The position numbers and the translations under genes were made by a program. The notes beneath the pieces were generated by a model. That model was given only the letters and a program-made list of their open reading frames with translations, did no database searches and was not told where the DNA came from. Below are positions 1-7,150 of a stretch of DNA of 14,273 nt, in pieces (within the stretch, counting starts at the first letter, position 1; the number at the start of each line of letters is the position of its first letter). The stretch comes from JBBRLA01 sp038231615 (lineage in GTDB: Bacteria; Myxococcota_A; Polyangia; Palsa-1104; JAEUJZ01), in contig JBBRLA010000147.1 in NCBI GenBank assembly GCA_038231615.1, positions 1 to 14,273 of the forward strand, in the 5' to 3' direction.

Positions 1-1217
1 TTGTACTGCTGCTGCGAGAGCGCGACGATGCGCTCCCGCAGGGGCAAAAGCGCCGCCCGGTAATAGTCGATCACGGCCCGGCTGGCCAGCACCCGGAAGC
101 GCGCGGCGCGGACCTGGGAACGGACCTCGATGGCCAGGTTCTCCAGCACGCGCTGGCTCTGCCGTGACTGGGCCGCAAGGCGCGCCACCGCTGCCTGCCC
201 CTGGTCGAAGAGGGGAATCTGGAGCTGAATGTTGGGGCCGACGGCGCTGTATCCTTCCAGCTCGCGCTCGACATGGCCGCCCGCCTGCACGACATTGACG
301 AAGCGCGAGGCGCGGGTGATCGCCAGAGCGCTCGCCGCGGTGCGTACCTGCTCCCGCGCCGCCAGCAGATCCACCCGGTGCGCGATGGCAAAGGTCTCCA
401 TGTGTTCCAGCGGCAGCTCCTCGCGGGGCATTTCGGATAACTGCCCGGCGACTTTCCATTCGGTGTCGCGTCCGAAGACCCCCAAAAGCCGGGTGAGCCG
501 CTCCCGGTCGGCCAGGACCTGGGCCTCACTCCGCGCCAGGTCGAGCTTGGCCTGGGCGTACAATGCCTGCTCGCTGGCCAGGTCCAGATCGCTCAGGTTC
601 CCCGCCTCATGCTGGCTCCCGGCCAGCTCCGCCGATGCCTCCGCAGCATCCAGCACGGTGCGGCGCATGTCGGCCACCTGCCGCGCGGCCTGGACCGTGT
701 AGAAGGCGGTGCGCACCTCGCCGCTCAGTTCGAGGACCGCGTCGGCGACCTCCAGCTTGACCCGAGCGAAGTCGGCCCGTGCGAAGCGCTTGCGCAGGGG
801 GATCAGGAACAGGTCGAGGAACTCCTGCATGATGGAGAAGTCCCAGGCGAACACGCCCCCATTGAAGGGAAAGTGGAGTGCGCCCGCCAAGGTGGGGTTG
901 CGCAAGAGGCCAGCCTGGACGAGATCGGCCTGGGAGACACCGAGCCTCTCGTAGGTGGCCTGAAGCCGGGGGTTGTTCAGCAGCGCGATCTGCACCGAGG
1001 AGGACACGGTCAGCTCGCGCCCCAACAGGCCCTGGACGGCGCGGGCGACCTCCTGGTCCGCGGCAGTGCCCTGGTTCCAGTGCAGCCGCTCGCCAGCGCG
1101 ATCGCCGATGATCCGCTGCACGTCCTCGAAGCCGGCACCCCGCGGCACCATGCAGCCTCCGGCCAGAAGCAGCGCCCCGAGCAAGGCCGATGGCCATCCC
1201 GATCGCCCGCCTCTCAT
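1..1217 (-). CDS. TolC-family outer-membrane efflux lipoprotein (C-terminus cut by window edge)
   Basis: Reading the minus strand from the ATG at 1217 gives 405 uninterrupted codons to the window edge with no stop. The protein starts MRGGRSGWPSALLG and has a hydrophobic leader ending in a lipobox-like LAGGC, with Cys22 as the probable lipidation site. The body has the long alanine/leucine/glutamine-rich helices and the NNPxLxATYERLGVSQADLVQAG-type segment of TolC/CusC/CzcC outer-membrane factors, followed by a second repeat half. Such proteins form the trimeric outer-membrane exit duct for an RND or similar pump. The start overlaps the stop of the upstream His-rich gene (ATGA), so the two are translationally coupled. 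Substrate is inferred as a metal cation from that neighbour; the pump and oxidase genes expected downstream lie outside the window. Other open frames in this stretch are shadows. Confidence 0.88.
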   Translation of the reverse strand, partial: MRGGRSGWPSALLGALLLAGGCMVPRGAGFEDVQRIIGDRAGERLHWNQGTAADQEVARAVQGLLGRELTVSSSVQIALLNNPRLQATYERLGVSQADLVQAGLLRNPTLAGALHFPFNGGVFAWDFSIMQEFLDLFLIPLRKRFARADFARVKLEVADAVLELSGEVRTAFYTVQAARQVADMRRTVLDAAEASAELAGSQHEAGNLSDLDLASEQALYAQAKLDLARSEAQVLADRERLTRLLGVFGRDTEWKVAGQLSEMPREELPLEHMETFAIAHRVDLLAAREQVRTAASALAITRASRFVNVVQAGGHVERELEGYSAVGPNIQLQIPLFDQGQAAVARLAAQSRQSQRVLENLAIEVRSQVRAARFRVLASRAVIDYYRAALLPLRERIVALSQQQY

Positions 1218-1528
1218 TGCGTCCCTCCCGCGTCAGGCGGGTCCGTGGGGACCGGCTTCATGCCGCCATGGTGGTGATGAGCGGGCATGACGGGGTCGGG
1301 GTGGTGGTGATGCGCGGGCGGGACTGGGCTTGCGGGTGGCGGTGCCGCCATCAGCAGATCGCCTCGCAGAAGGTCGGGCGCGGGTACGGCGGGGGCCTCC
1401 GCGGCGAGCAGGCTGGCGGGGTTGGTCGCGACGTCAGCGTTGTACTTCTCGGCGGCCCGTCCCGCGCAGGCCGCAAACAGAAGAATGAACATCGAGACCG
1501 ATCGGCGGGCGGACCGTTTTGTGAACAT
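1214..1528 (-). CDS. Small His-rich exported protein, probable periplasmic metal-binding protein
   Basis: This 104-residue product starts with a basic N-terminus and a hydrophobic segment ending FAACAG (residues 18-23), which could be a signal peptidase I site or a poor lipobox at Cys21. The mature part is Ala/Pro-rich and disordered-looking, with two HHHH clusters at residues 73-76 and 84-87 separated by PDPVMPA and followed by GGM. Clustered His and Met in an exported protein suggest copper, silver, nickel or zinc binding; this is inference. The start is supported by GGAG five bases upstream and by a promoter at 1590-1562. Its TGA overlaps the ATG of the TolC-type gene. I do not recognise a named family. 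Confidence 0.78.
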   Translation of the reverse strand: MFTKRSARRSVSMFILLFAACAGRAAEKYNADVATNPASLLAAEAPAVPAPDLLRGDLLMAAPPPASPVPPAHHHHPDPVMPAHHHHGGMKPVPTDPPDAGGTQ

Positions 1529-1561
1529 GCGCTCTCCAGATCTGGGGTGCGGGCCGCGGTG

Positions 1562-1590
1562 AATCTAATCCGTCAGCGAGTTGCTGGCAA
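1562..1590 (-). promoter_or_regulatory. Predicted sigma-70-type promoter for the His-rich/TolC operon
   Basis: On the minus strand TTGCCA (1590-1585) and TAGATT (1567-1562) are separated by exactly 17 bases, matching the -35 consensus at 5 of 6 and the -10 at 4 of 6. The expected transcription start lies about 25-30 bases upstream of the ATG at 1528, leaving room for the GGAG ribosome site. It sits in the divergent gap shared with the membrane protein gene at 1669. Read by eye only. Confidence 0.45.
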
Positions 1591-1668
1591 CCCGTAACGT
1601 CCACACGCCGGATGTCTCACAGACAAATACTGGCCGTCGCCCTCTGCCATGTTACGATTCGAGAGCAA

Positions 1669-4062
1669 ATGAATGTCATCAGCCCGCTCCGCTACCTGGG
1701 GGTCGCGCTCATATCGGCCAGCGTGCTCGCGCTCCAGGTGACCCTGACCCGCATATTCTCCATCATGATCTGGTATCACTTCACCTACCTGATCATCGGG
1801 GTCGCCCTTCTCGGCGGCGGCTCCGCCGGCACTTTCTTGGCGGTCCGGCGCTGGGAAGAGGCATCCATCGAGCGCCGCCTCGGCCCGCTGGCAGCCGGCT
1901 TCAGCGCCAGCATCCTGATCACGCTGCTGATCCTCACCTTTGTGCCCTGCGATCCGCTGGGAGGGAAGGCCGTCATCGTACCGGCCCTTGTGGGGCTCTT
2001 CGCCTACTTCACGACGCTCTTCACCACCTTCTTCCTGGGCGGTCTGACCATCGCCGGCGCCTTCCGCCTTTGGGTCCGCGATGCGCACCGGCTTTACAGC
2101 GCCGACTTGCTGGGGGCCGGCATCAGCACAGTGCTCGTGACGTGGCTGATCCAGGGCGTGGGCGGCCCGGCGGCCATGGCGGTCATCGCTCTTTGGGCCC
2201 TTTTGGCGGCCCTGCTCTTCGGCGCGGCACGCCCCAGGCGCTGGCGGCCGGTCCTCGGGCTCCTCGGCCTCGCCGAGGTGGGCCTGATCGTTTTCACTCT
2301 CGTCCGGCCCATCCAGCTCAGCGTGCCCCCATCCAAGGAGCTGGGCTGGGCCTTGCGCCTGACCGGCGCAGATCGCCCGGAGTATACGCGATGGAACCCG
2401 GTGGCCCGGGTGGACGTCCTGCCGTCTCTGTCAGTGAAGGAGCCGATCCTGGTCGGCGGCCTCAGCTCGGTCTATCTGTCAAAAGGCACGCCCCCGGCCC
2501 ACAGCTTGCGGTTCCTGACCCTGGACGGCACCTCGATGAGCGAGATCTACCAGTTCGACGGCGACCTGTCGCGGTTCCGCTTCCTTGACCATGCCGTCAT
2601 CAGCGCGCCCTACCAGGTCGGCGTGCCCAGACCGGCGACGCTCCTTATCGGCGTCGGCGGGGGCCTCGATGTCATCCTGGCGCGACTCTACGAGGCCAAA
2701 AGCATCACCGCGATCGACCTGAACGCCGACGTGATCGGCTTGCTCAAGGGACCTTACGCGGGCTATTGCGGCCACCTGGCCGATGATCCCCGTACCCGGC
2801 TCCTCACTGCCGAAGGGCGGAGCTTCCTTTTGCGCGATGAGGCGCACTATGACCTCGTTCAGGGCATCGGGCTGGACAACTTCGCGGCCCTTTCAGGCGG
2901 GGCCTATGTCCTTGCCGAGTCTTACCTGTACACCGTCGAGGCGCTCGGGCTGGCACTGGATCGGCTCACGCCGGAAGGGACCTTCTCGTGGACCCGCAGC
3001 CTGGACCAGCCCCCCCGCGAGACGCTGCGCCTGCTGGGGCTGGCGGCAGAGGCGCTGCGGCGCCGAGGGATAAAGGACCCGACCCGGCACATCGCCCTCA
3101 TCGCCAACGACACGAACACCATCGGCACGCTCCTGGTCTCGCCCTCGCCCTTCGCGCAACCCGCCATAGAGCGGCTGCGACAGTGGGCGGCGGCGAACCA
3201 CTTCGGCATCCTCCAGGACCCATCGGCCCACCTGGGCACGCCCTACGGCGAGTACCTGGCGGCGCCGGACCCACGCGCATTCGAAGCCGGCTACCCCTTC
3301 AACATCTTTCCGGTCAGCGACGACAATCCTTTCTTCTACGATTACTTCAAGTGGTCCCGGCTACGGGCCAATCAGGGAGACGGGGGGGACATCAACACGC
3401 GCTTTCCGGTGGGGAACCTGATCCTTCTGGCGATGCTCTGCTTCTCGACCCTGGCGGCGGCGGCGTTCATCGCCTATCCGCTCCTGCGCCATCAGCGCGG
3501 CGGCCTGAAGGCGCCCCACGCCGGGTCGGCGCTGGTCTATTTCAGCATCCTGGGTTTGGGCTACATCTTCGTGGAGATCGTCCTCATCCAACGCTTCACC
3601 CTCTTTATCGGCTACCCGACCCGGGCCATCGCCACGACGCTCTTCGCCATGCTTATGTGCTCGGCCCTCGGCAGCCTGGTGGCGCCCAGGGTGTGCGACA
3701 CGGGGCCCGGATTGCGGGCCCTGCTGCTTCTTGTCGCGGCTTCGATCGTGCTCTACATCGTGGGCCTGCCGGTGCTCTTCCGGGAGCTGATGCGCTTTCC
3801 GGACGCGGCCCGGCTCGGGCTGAGCGTCGTGTTGATCGCGCCGCTGGCGTTCCTGATGGGCATGCCCTTCCCGACCGGGCTGCGGCGGGTCGGCCTGCGG
3901 ACGCCGGCCCTGGTGCCCTGGGTCTGGGGGCTCAACGGCGTCTTCTCCGTGTTGGGGTCGGCGCTGGTCATCGTCGTCAGCATGCAGGCCGGCTTCACGG
4001 CCGCCCTGGCCGGCGCCGCGCTGCTCTACGCCCTGGCGGCGGCGGTGTCCGGGGCGCTGTAG
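1669..4062 (+). CDS. Polytopic membrane protein with spermidine-synthase/SAM-methyltransferase-like domain
   Basis: From the ATG at 1669 the product has 797 residues. I prefer this start because the 19 extra residues from an upstream ATG at 1612 are polar, unlike the family, and lack a ribosome site; a weak GAGAG precedes 1669. Residues about 10-215 form six or seven membrane segments. Residues about 290-445 look like the Rossmann domain of spermidine synthases: TLLIGVGGGLD (324-334) and AIDLNADV (348-355), whose Asp350 is the usual acidic ribose ligand. A PVSDDNPFFYDY segment (548-559) follows, then a C-terminal membrane domain (about 582-795). The aminopropyltransferase loop with the catalytic Asp is replaced by GLDNFAALSGGAYVLAESYL, so a true polyamine activity is doubtful. 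The 3' end overlaps the convergent lipoprotein gene by 37 bp. Substrate is unknown. Confidence 0.85.
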   Translation: MNVISPLRYLGVALISASVLALQVTLTRIFSIMIWYHFTYLIIGVALLGGGSAGTFLAVRRWEEASIERRLGPLAAGFSASILITLLILTFVPCDPLGGKAVIVPALVGLFAYFTTLFTTFFLGGLTIAGAFRLWVRDAHRLYSADLLGAGISTVLVTWLIQGVGGPAAMAVIALWALLAALLFGAARPRRWRPVLGLLGLAEVGLIVFTLVRPIQLSVPPSKELGWALRLTGADRPEYTRWNPVARVDVLPSLSVKEPILVGGLSSVYLSKGTPPAHSLRFLTLDGTSMSEIYQFDGDLSRFRFLDHAVISAPYQVGVPRPATLLIGVGGGLDVILARLYEAKSITAIDLNADVIGLLKGPYAGYCGHLADDPRTRLLTAEGRSFLLRDEAHYDLVQGIGLDNFAALSGGAYVLAESYLYTVEALGLALDRLTPEGTFSWTRSLDQPPRETLRLLGLAAEALRRRGIKDPTRHIALIANDTNTIGTLLVSPSPFAQPAIERLRQWAAANHFGILQDPSAHLGTPYGEYLAAPDPRAFEAGYPFNIFPVSDDNPFFYDYFKWSRLRANQGDGGDINTRFPVGNLILLAMLCFSTLAAAAFIAYPLLRHQRGGLKAPHAGSALVYFSILGLGYIFVEIVLIQRFTLFIGYPTRAIATTLFAMLMCSALGSLVAPRVCDTGPGLRALLLLVAASIVLYIVGLPVLFRELMRFPDAARLGLSVVLIAPLAFLMGMPFPTGLRRVGLRTPALVPWVWGLNGVFSVLGSALVIVVSMQAGFTAALAGAALLYALAAAVSGAL

Positions 4063-4868
4063 AAGAGGAAGAGAGAATGAGGCGGCGGCCACGCAAGCCG
4101 GGCCGCCAGAGTTTCCCCCTCGACAGGCTCGGAGGAACTGTGGCTTGCTGGGGCAACAAGGGCCTCTGCCCGCCGCCGGATCTCGGTAGCGATCTCGACG
4201 CTGTCCGAGCGGACCTCGATAGCGAACCCCCGGCCCGTGGAGATGACCGTGGCGGTCACGCCCTTGAGCATGAGGGGGCAGTAGTTCATCTCGGGCATGT
4301 CATATCCCATCGCCGCGCTGCGTGCCAGGTGGCAGTCCACGAGCCGCTGGAGCCACTCCGGCGTCATTCCGGGCACCGCCCGAAACCGCACCGCCGCACC
4401 CACGGCGCGCGATCCGCCGCTGCGCGACCCGAGCAGCGTGTAAAGCGGGTCCACGCCATCGATGTCCTCGCGATGGGCGAAGGGGCTCATGTCTCGGTCG
4501 TCCTCCGGGATGCCCACGCACGCACGCGCCTCGGCGTCGCGGAGTTCCTGCGAGGCGGCACGGTGGGCGGCGGCCCTTTCGTGGTGTCTCCGCGCCTCCC
4601 GTAGGTGTTCCGCCGTCGGGTTGGTGCTCGAGGTCCAGCACACGATCTGGCTGCGGCGCCCCCCCGGGGCCAGGCACTCGGTCTTCGTAGCACCCGGATC
4701 GTACTGACGGGCGTGCGCCGCCGCCTCGCGGTCCTCTTGCGCGGCCACGGTCTCGTGCCGCGTCGTGCTCATCGAGTTTGCAGGGACGGTCGTGGCGCAG
4801 CCGGCGAGGGCACCGGCCAGGAGACCGGCGGCGAGGACCGAACGCCGGCCATTGATGATGGTGATCAT
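4026..4868 (-). CDS. Lipoprotein of unknown function, last gene of the cytochrome operon, with repeat-derived C-terminus
   Basis: The 280-residue product has a clear lipoprotein signal, RRSVLAAGLLAGALAGC, with Cys24. Residues about 40-120 are charged and Ala/His/Arg-rich helix. Residues about 155-235 form a compact domain (VRFRAVPGMTPEWLQRLVDCH, then EMNYCPLML, then IEVRSDSVEIATEIRRRAEAL) that I associate with unnamed lipoproteins of delta-type proteobacteria; this is memory, not a search. Further cysteines at 65, 77, 117, 179 and 197 may pair. The start is 30 bp after the diheme cytochrome gene, preceded by AAAGAG, which suggests co-transcription. From residue 239 the sequence (APASHSSSEPVEGET and onwards) is encoded by an exact 46-bp dispersed repeat, so the native stop has probably been lost and a tail of about 42 residues added. 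The tail runs into the convergent gene. Confidence 0.8.
   Translation of the reverse strand: MITIINGRRSVLAAGLLAGALAGCATTVPANSMSTTRHETVAAQEDREAAAHARQYDPGATKTECLAPGGRRSQIVCWTSSTNPTAEHLREARRHHERAAAHRAASQELRDAEARACVGIPEDDRDMSPFAHREDIDGVDPLYTLLGSRSGGSRAVGAAVRFRAVPGMTPEWLQRLVDCHLARSAAMGYDMPEMNYCPLMLKGVTATVISTGRGFAIEVRSDSVEIATEIRRRAEALVAPASHSSSEPVEGETLAARLAWPPPHSLFLFYSAPDTAAARA
4109..4154 (+). repeat. Dispersed 46-bp exact repeat, copy 1
   Basis: These 46 bases are identical, in the same orientation, to 9791-9836. The core is ccctcgacaggctcgg, a variant of the cccttcgacaggct sequence seen inverted at 9572-9587. This copy lies inside the 3' end of the lipoprotein gene and encodes residues 239-254. 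The flanks differ from those of copy 2 apart from a few scattered bases. It carries no gene, so it resembles a REP-like or miniature mobile repeat. Confidence 0.85.
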
Positions 4869-4898
4869 AAGTTTGCTCTTTGTATTTTCGCTGCGACG

Positions 4899-5834
4899 TT
4901 ACCGCTTCAGCGACAGAACGAAGTGGACCAGATCCCATGTCTCGGCGGGCTCGATCGTTTCGGCGTAGGACGACATCGGCGTTCCGTCGAGTCCGGTCAT
5001 CAGGGTCCGGTACAGATCGACCGGCGTTTCGCCGCACTTGTAGTGCGTGGCCAGATCGGTCAGATGGGCCTCGGTGCCATCGTCGTTGCGCAGGTTGGAG
5101 GCGCCGGGTCCGCCGCCGCGACCGAGCGGACCGTGGCAGTTGGCGCACTTCAGGCGATCATAGATCGCGGCGCCACGGGCGACCGTGGTCGCGTCAGACG
5201 GTGGCCCAGGTGGGATGGCGATGGGGTGCCCCTGCGGCTCGCGCTGAAACCGGACCGAGAACGATTTCAGCAGCACCACCAGGTCATGAATCTGCAGCGG
5301 ACCGACGGCGACAAACGGAGGCATGCCGGAGTTGAACAGGCCATCGCGGATCGACCGGCGCAGATCGTCGTCGGTCGGCAGCGTAGCCGACGGTGTCGAG
5401 CGGCACTTGTACGCACCGCGCGTGAAATCCGTGGCGGCGCTCTCGAAGCGCTTCGCGCTGCTGCCGTGTCCGTCGCCGGCCTTGCCATGGCACGACAGGC
5501 AGTATCTCTGGTAGCCAGCTCGCTCAAGGGTGGGGCTCTTGGGGGACGACGCAGATTTCTCAGTCGGAGATATGGGTGCCGTCAATTTCACCGCGTCCGG
5601 GGCGCCAGAACCAGGCCGTATCTCCCGACGGGGTGCCCCGAGTACCTCACCTGCCCGGGAGCAGGTCATGTCTCCCTCCGAGTCACCTCGGTCAACCAGC
5701 CGGCCTGGCAGAAAGCCCGTCGAAGAGTTCGTCGTCGCCAAAGAGCCGCACTCGCGCCCGAAACGCAAGGCGGCGGTCTCGCTGGCGCACGCGAGGGCGG
5801 GAAGCGAGAGCAGCATGATGATCGTCGTTCGCAT
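4899..5834 (-). CDS. Diheme c-type cytochrome (periplasmic)
   Basis: The 311-residue product begins with a signal peptide (MRTTIIMLLSLPALACA). Two class-I cytochrome domains follow: CLSCH at 112-116 with probable Met ligand M171 in SGMPPF, and CANCH at 230-234 with probable ligand M287 in GTPMSSY. The first domain has the DFTRGAYKCRST...LPTDDDL pattern seen in multidomain cytochromes that accept electrons from, or feed, respiratory complexes. Between the signal peptide and the first heme lie about 90 residues without heme motif, rich in Ser, Gly and Arg and unlike the rest; see findings. AAAGGA, eight bases before the ATG, overlaps the stop of the preceding gene (gap 12 bp). The likely role is periplasmic electron shuttle between the porin-cytochrome and the bc-type complex; this is inferred from the operon. 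Confidence 0.9.
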   Translation of the reverse strand: MRTTIIMLLSLPALACASETAALRFGRECGSLATTNSSTGFLPGRLVDRGDSEGDMTCSRAGEVLGAPRREIRPGSGAPDAVKLTAPISPTEKSASSPKSPTLERAGYQRYCLSCHGKAGDGHGSSAKRFESAATDFTRGAYKCRSTPSATLPTDDDLRRSIRDGLFNSGMPPFVAVGPLQIHDLVVLLKSFSVRFQREPQGHPIAIPPGPPSDATTVARGAAIYDRLKCANCHGPLGRGGGPGASNLRNDDGTEAHLTDLATHYKCGETPVDLYRTLMTGLDGTPMSSYAETIEPAETWDLVHFVLSLKR

Positions 5835-5846
5835 GGGCGGCGTCCT

Positions 5847-7139
5847 TTACAGCAGGAAGTCGAAGCCGGCGAACACGAACGTGTTGCGCACGGGGTTGGT
5901 CCCAACCATGGCGGCATTCTGGGTCTCGACGGTGCTGGCCTCCAGGTGCGCCACCAGCGATCCCCACGCCGAGAGCCATAGCGCGTACCGTCCGAACAAG
6001 GTGAAGCCCTCCTGCTGGTTCGAGTTGTCCGGTTGCGCCGGGTCCGCCTGCTGGATGTTGTACACGCCGTCGTAGCGCACGCCCATTGTCAGCGGCAGGA
6101 TCGGCGTATAATCGAGCTGGACGAAGCCGCCGTGGAACTGTGCGTCCCGGGTACCCTTGTCGACCAGCGCCCCGTCCTCCTGCCCATACATCCATGAGGC
6201 GGTGAGCGTGATCGGCCGCGCGAGCTGGCCGAAGACGAACTGAAGATCGAGCCCCGCCCGCGCATGGACCTTGTGCTGATCGCCGGTCCCGGCGACTGCC
6301 TGGGGCATTCCTCCTTGCGGCGTCAAGGTGTTGAACGCCGTCGGCCACCAGCCGACGAGGCCCATGGCGCCGACACGGACCCGCGGCAAGACGCGCGAGT
6401 ACGGCAGCGCCGTATAGGTGACGTGTCCATACAACGACGGGGCGTTGAGCGCCCAGGCGCTGGTGATGTCACCCGACGAGGAGAGCGCGAGCGCGTAGCG
6501 CAGGCCAGGGCCATTCGCGTGGCCGGAGATCTCGAGCGCGAGCTGGTTCACGCCCAGGTTGAAGCCATTCGTGCTGCCCGTCGGGTGAAAGGCGTAGATG
6601 AGGAACGGCGCGAAGAGGGTGTAGCTGCGGTGCATCGATACTGGCAGGTCGAGCTCGAGGCGGCCGAGCTTGAGATTGAGCCAGTTCGTGCCGAGGTCGT
6701 TGATGCGCGCCCACCCGGACTCGAGGCTGGCGGTGCCGGCCTTACTGAACCCGGCCACATCGACATAGATGCTCACGTGGCGCGACAGGGAAGCGCCGAA
6801 GTAGATATCGGCGCCTGGGAATGCGAAGCCGCCGTTATTGATCGTCATCTCCCCCTGGTCGGTCGCCTGGTGAGTCGTGGAGGAGTACTGGTAGCCGACA
6901 GTGGCGCGGAACGAGATGGGAAAATAGTCGAGCAGGTGCCGGAAACCGTCGTCGCCGTCGGCGCCGGTGCGGTAGCCCCGATCGCGGTAGAGCTCGCCAA
7001 CGTCGTTGAGGCGCGGCCAGGCGTCATGGCATGTCGAGCAGGTCATTCCGGTCTTGCGCGAGAACTCGGGGAGGGCGAGTGCTCTTCCCGCGGCCAGCAA
7101 TGTGGCGAGCGCGATCAGCCATTCGACTTTTCTTCTCAT
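5847..7139 (-). CDS. Cyc2-like outer-membrane monoheme cytochrome-porin
   Basis: The 430-residue product has a signal peptide cleaved near ALA22, then LPEFSRKTGMTCSTCHDAWP with a single CxxCH heme site at 34-38, then LNDVGELYRDRGYR. The remaining 380 residues are made of alternating polar/hydrophobic stretches with many Tyr, Trp and Gly, typical of an outer-membrane beta-barrel, ending in aromatic-rich FVFAGFDFLL. One N-terminal heme followed by a porin-size barrel is the architecture of Cyc2, the Fe(II) oxidase of iron oxidisers, whose N-terminus has the similar pattern FxRxTGMxCxxCH. The gene sits 11 bp after the cytochrome b gene with GAGG eight bases before its ATG. I infer that it moves electrons across the outer membrane. 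Fe(II) as substrate is not shown; other one-heme porins of unknown substrate exist. Confidence 0.8.
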   Translation of the reverse strand: MRRKVEWLIALATLLAAGRALALPEFSRKTGMTCSTCHDAWPRLNDVGELYRDRGYRTGADGDDGFRHLLDYFPISFRATVGYQYSSTTHQATDQGEMTINNGGFAFPGADIYFGASLSRHVSIYVDVAGFSKAGTASLESGWARINDLGTNWLNLKLGRLELDLPVSMHRSYTLFAPFLIYAFHPTGSTNGFNLGVNQLALEISGHANGPGLRYALALSSSGDITSAWALNAPSLYGHVTYTALPYSRVLPRVRVGAMGLVGWWPTAFNTLTPQGGMPQAVAGTGDQHKVHARAGLDLQFVFGQLARPITLTASWMYGQEDGALVDKGTRDAQFHGGFVQLDYTPILPLTMGVRYDGVYNIQQADPAQPDNSNQQEGFTLFGRYALWLSAWGSLVAHLEASTVETQNAAMVGTNPVRNTFVFAGFDFLL

Positions 7140-7150
7140 CTCATCTACCT

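Noticed and set aside
607..1277. Open frames on both strands over the TolC-type gene
   Set aside because: They conflict with the 405-codon frame that gives a lipobox and a TolC-like sequence and that runs through the window edge.
2988..4604. 538-codon open frame on the plus strand
   Set aside because: It is out of frame with the membrane protein and antisense to the lipoprotein; its product is low-complexity Arg/Ala/Gly/Pro typical of GC-rich shadow frames.
4605..5981. 458-codon open frame on the plus strand
   Set aside because: Antisense to the lipoprotein and the diheme cytochrome, both of which have clear signal peptides and motifs.
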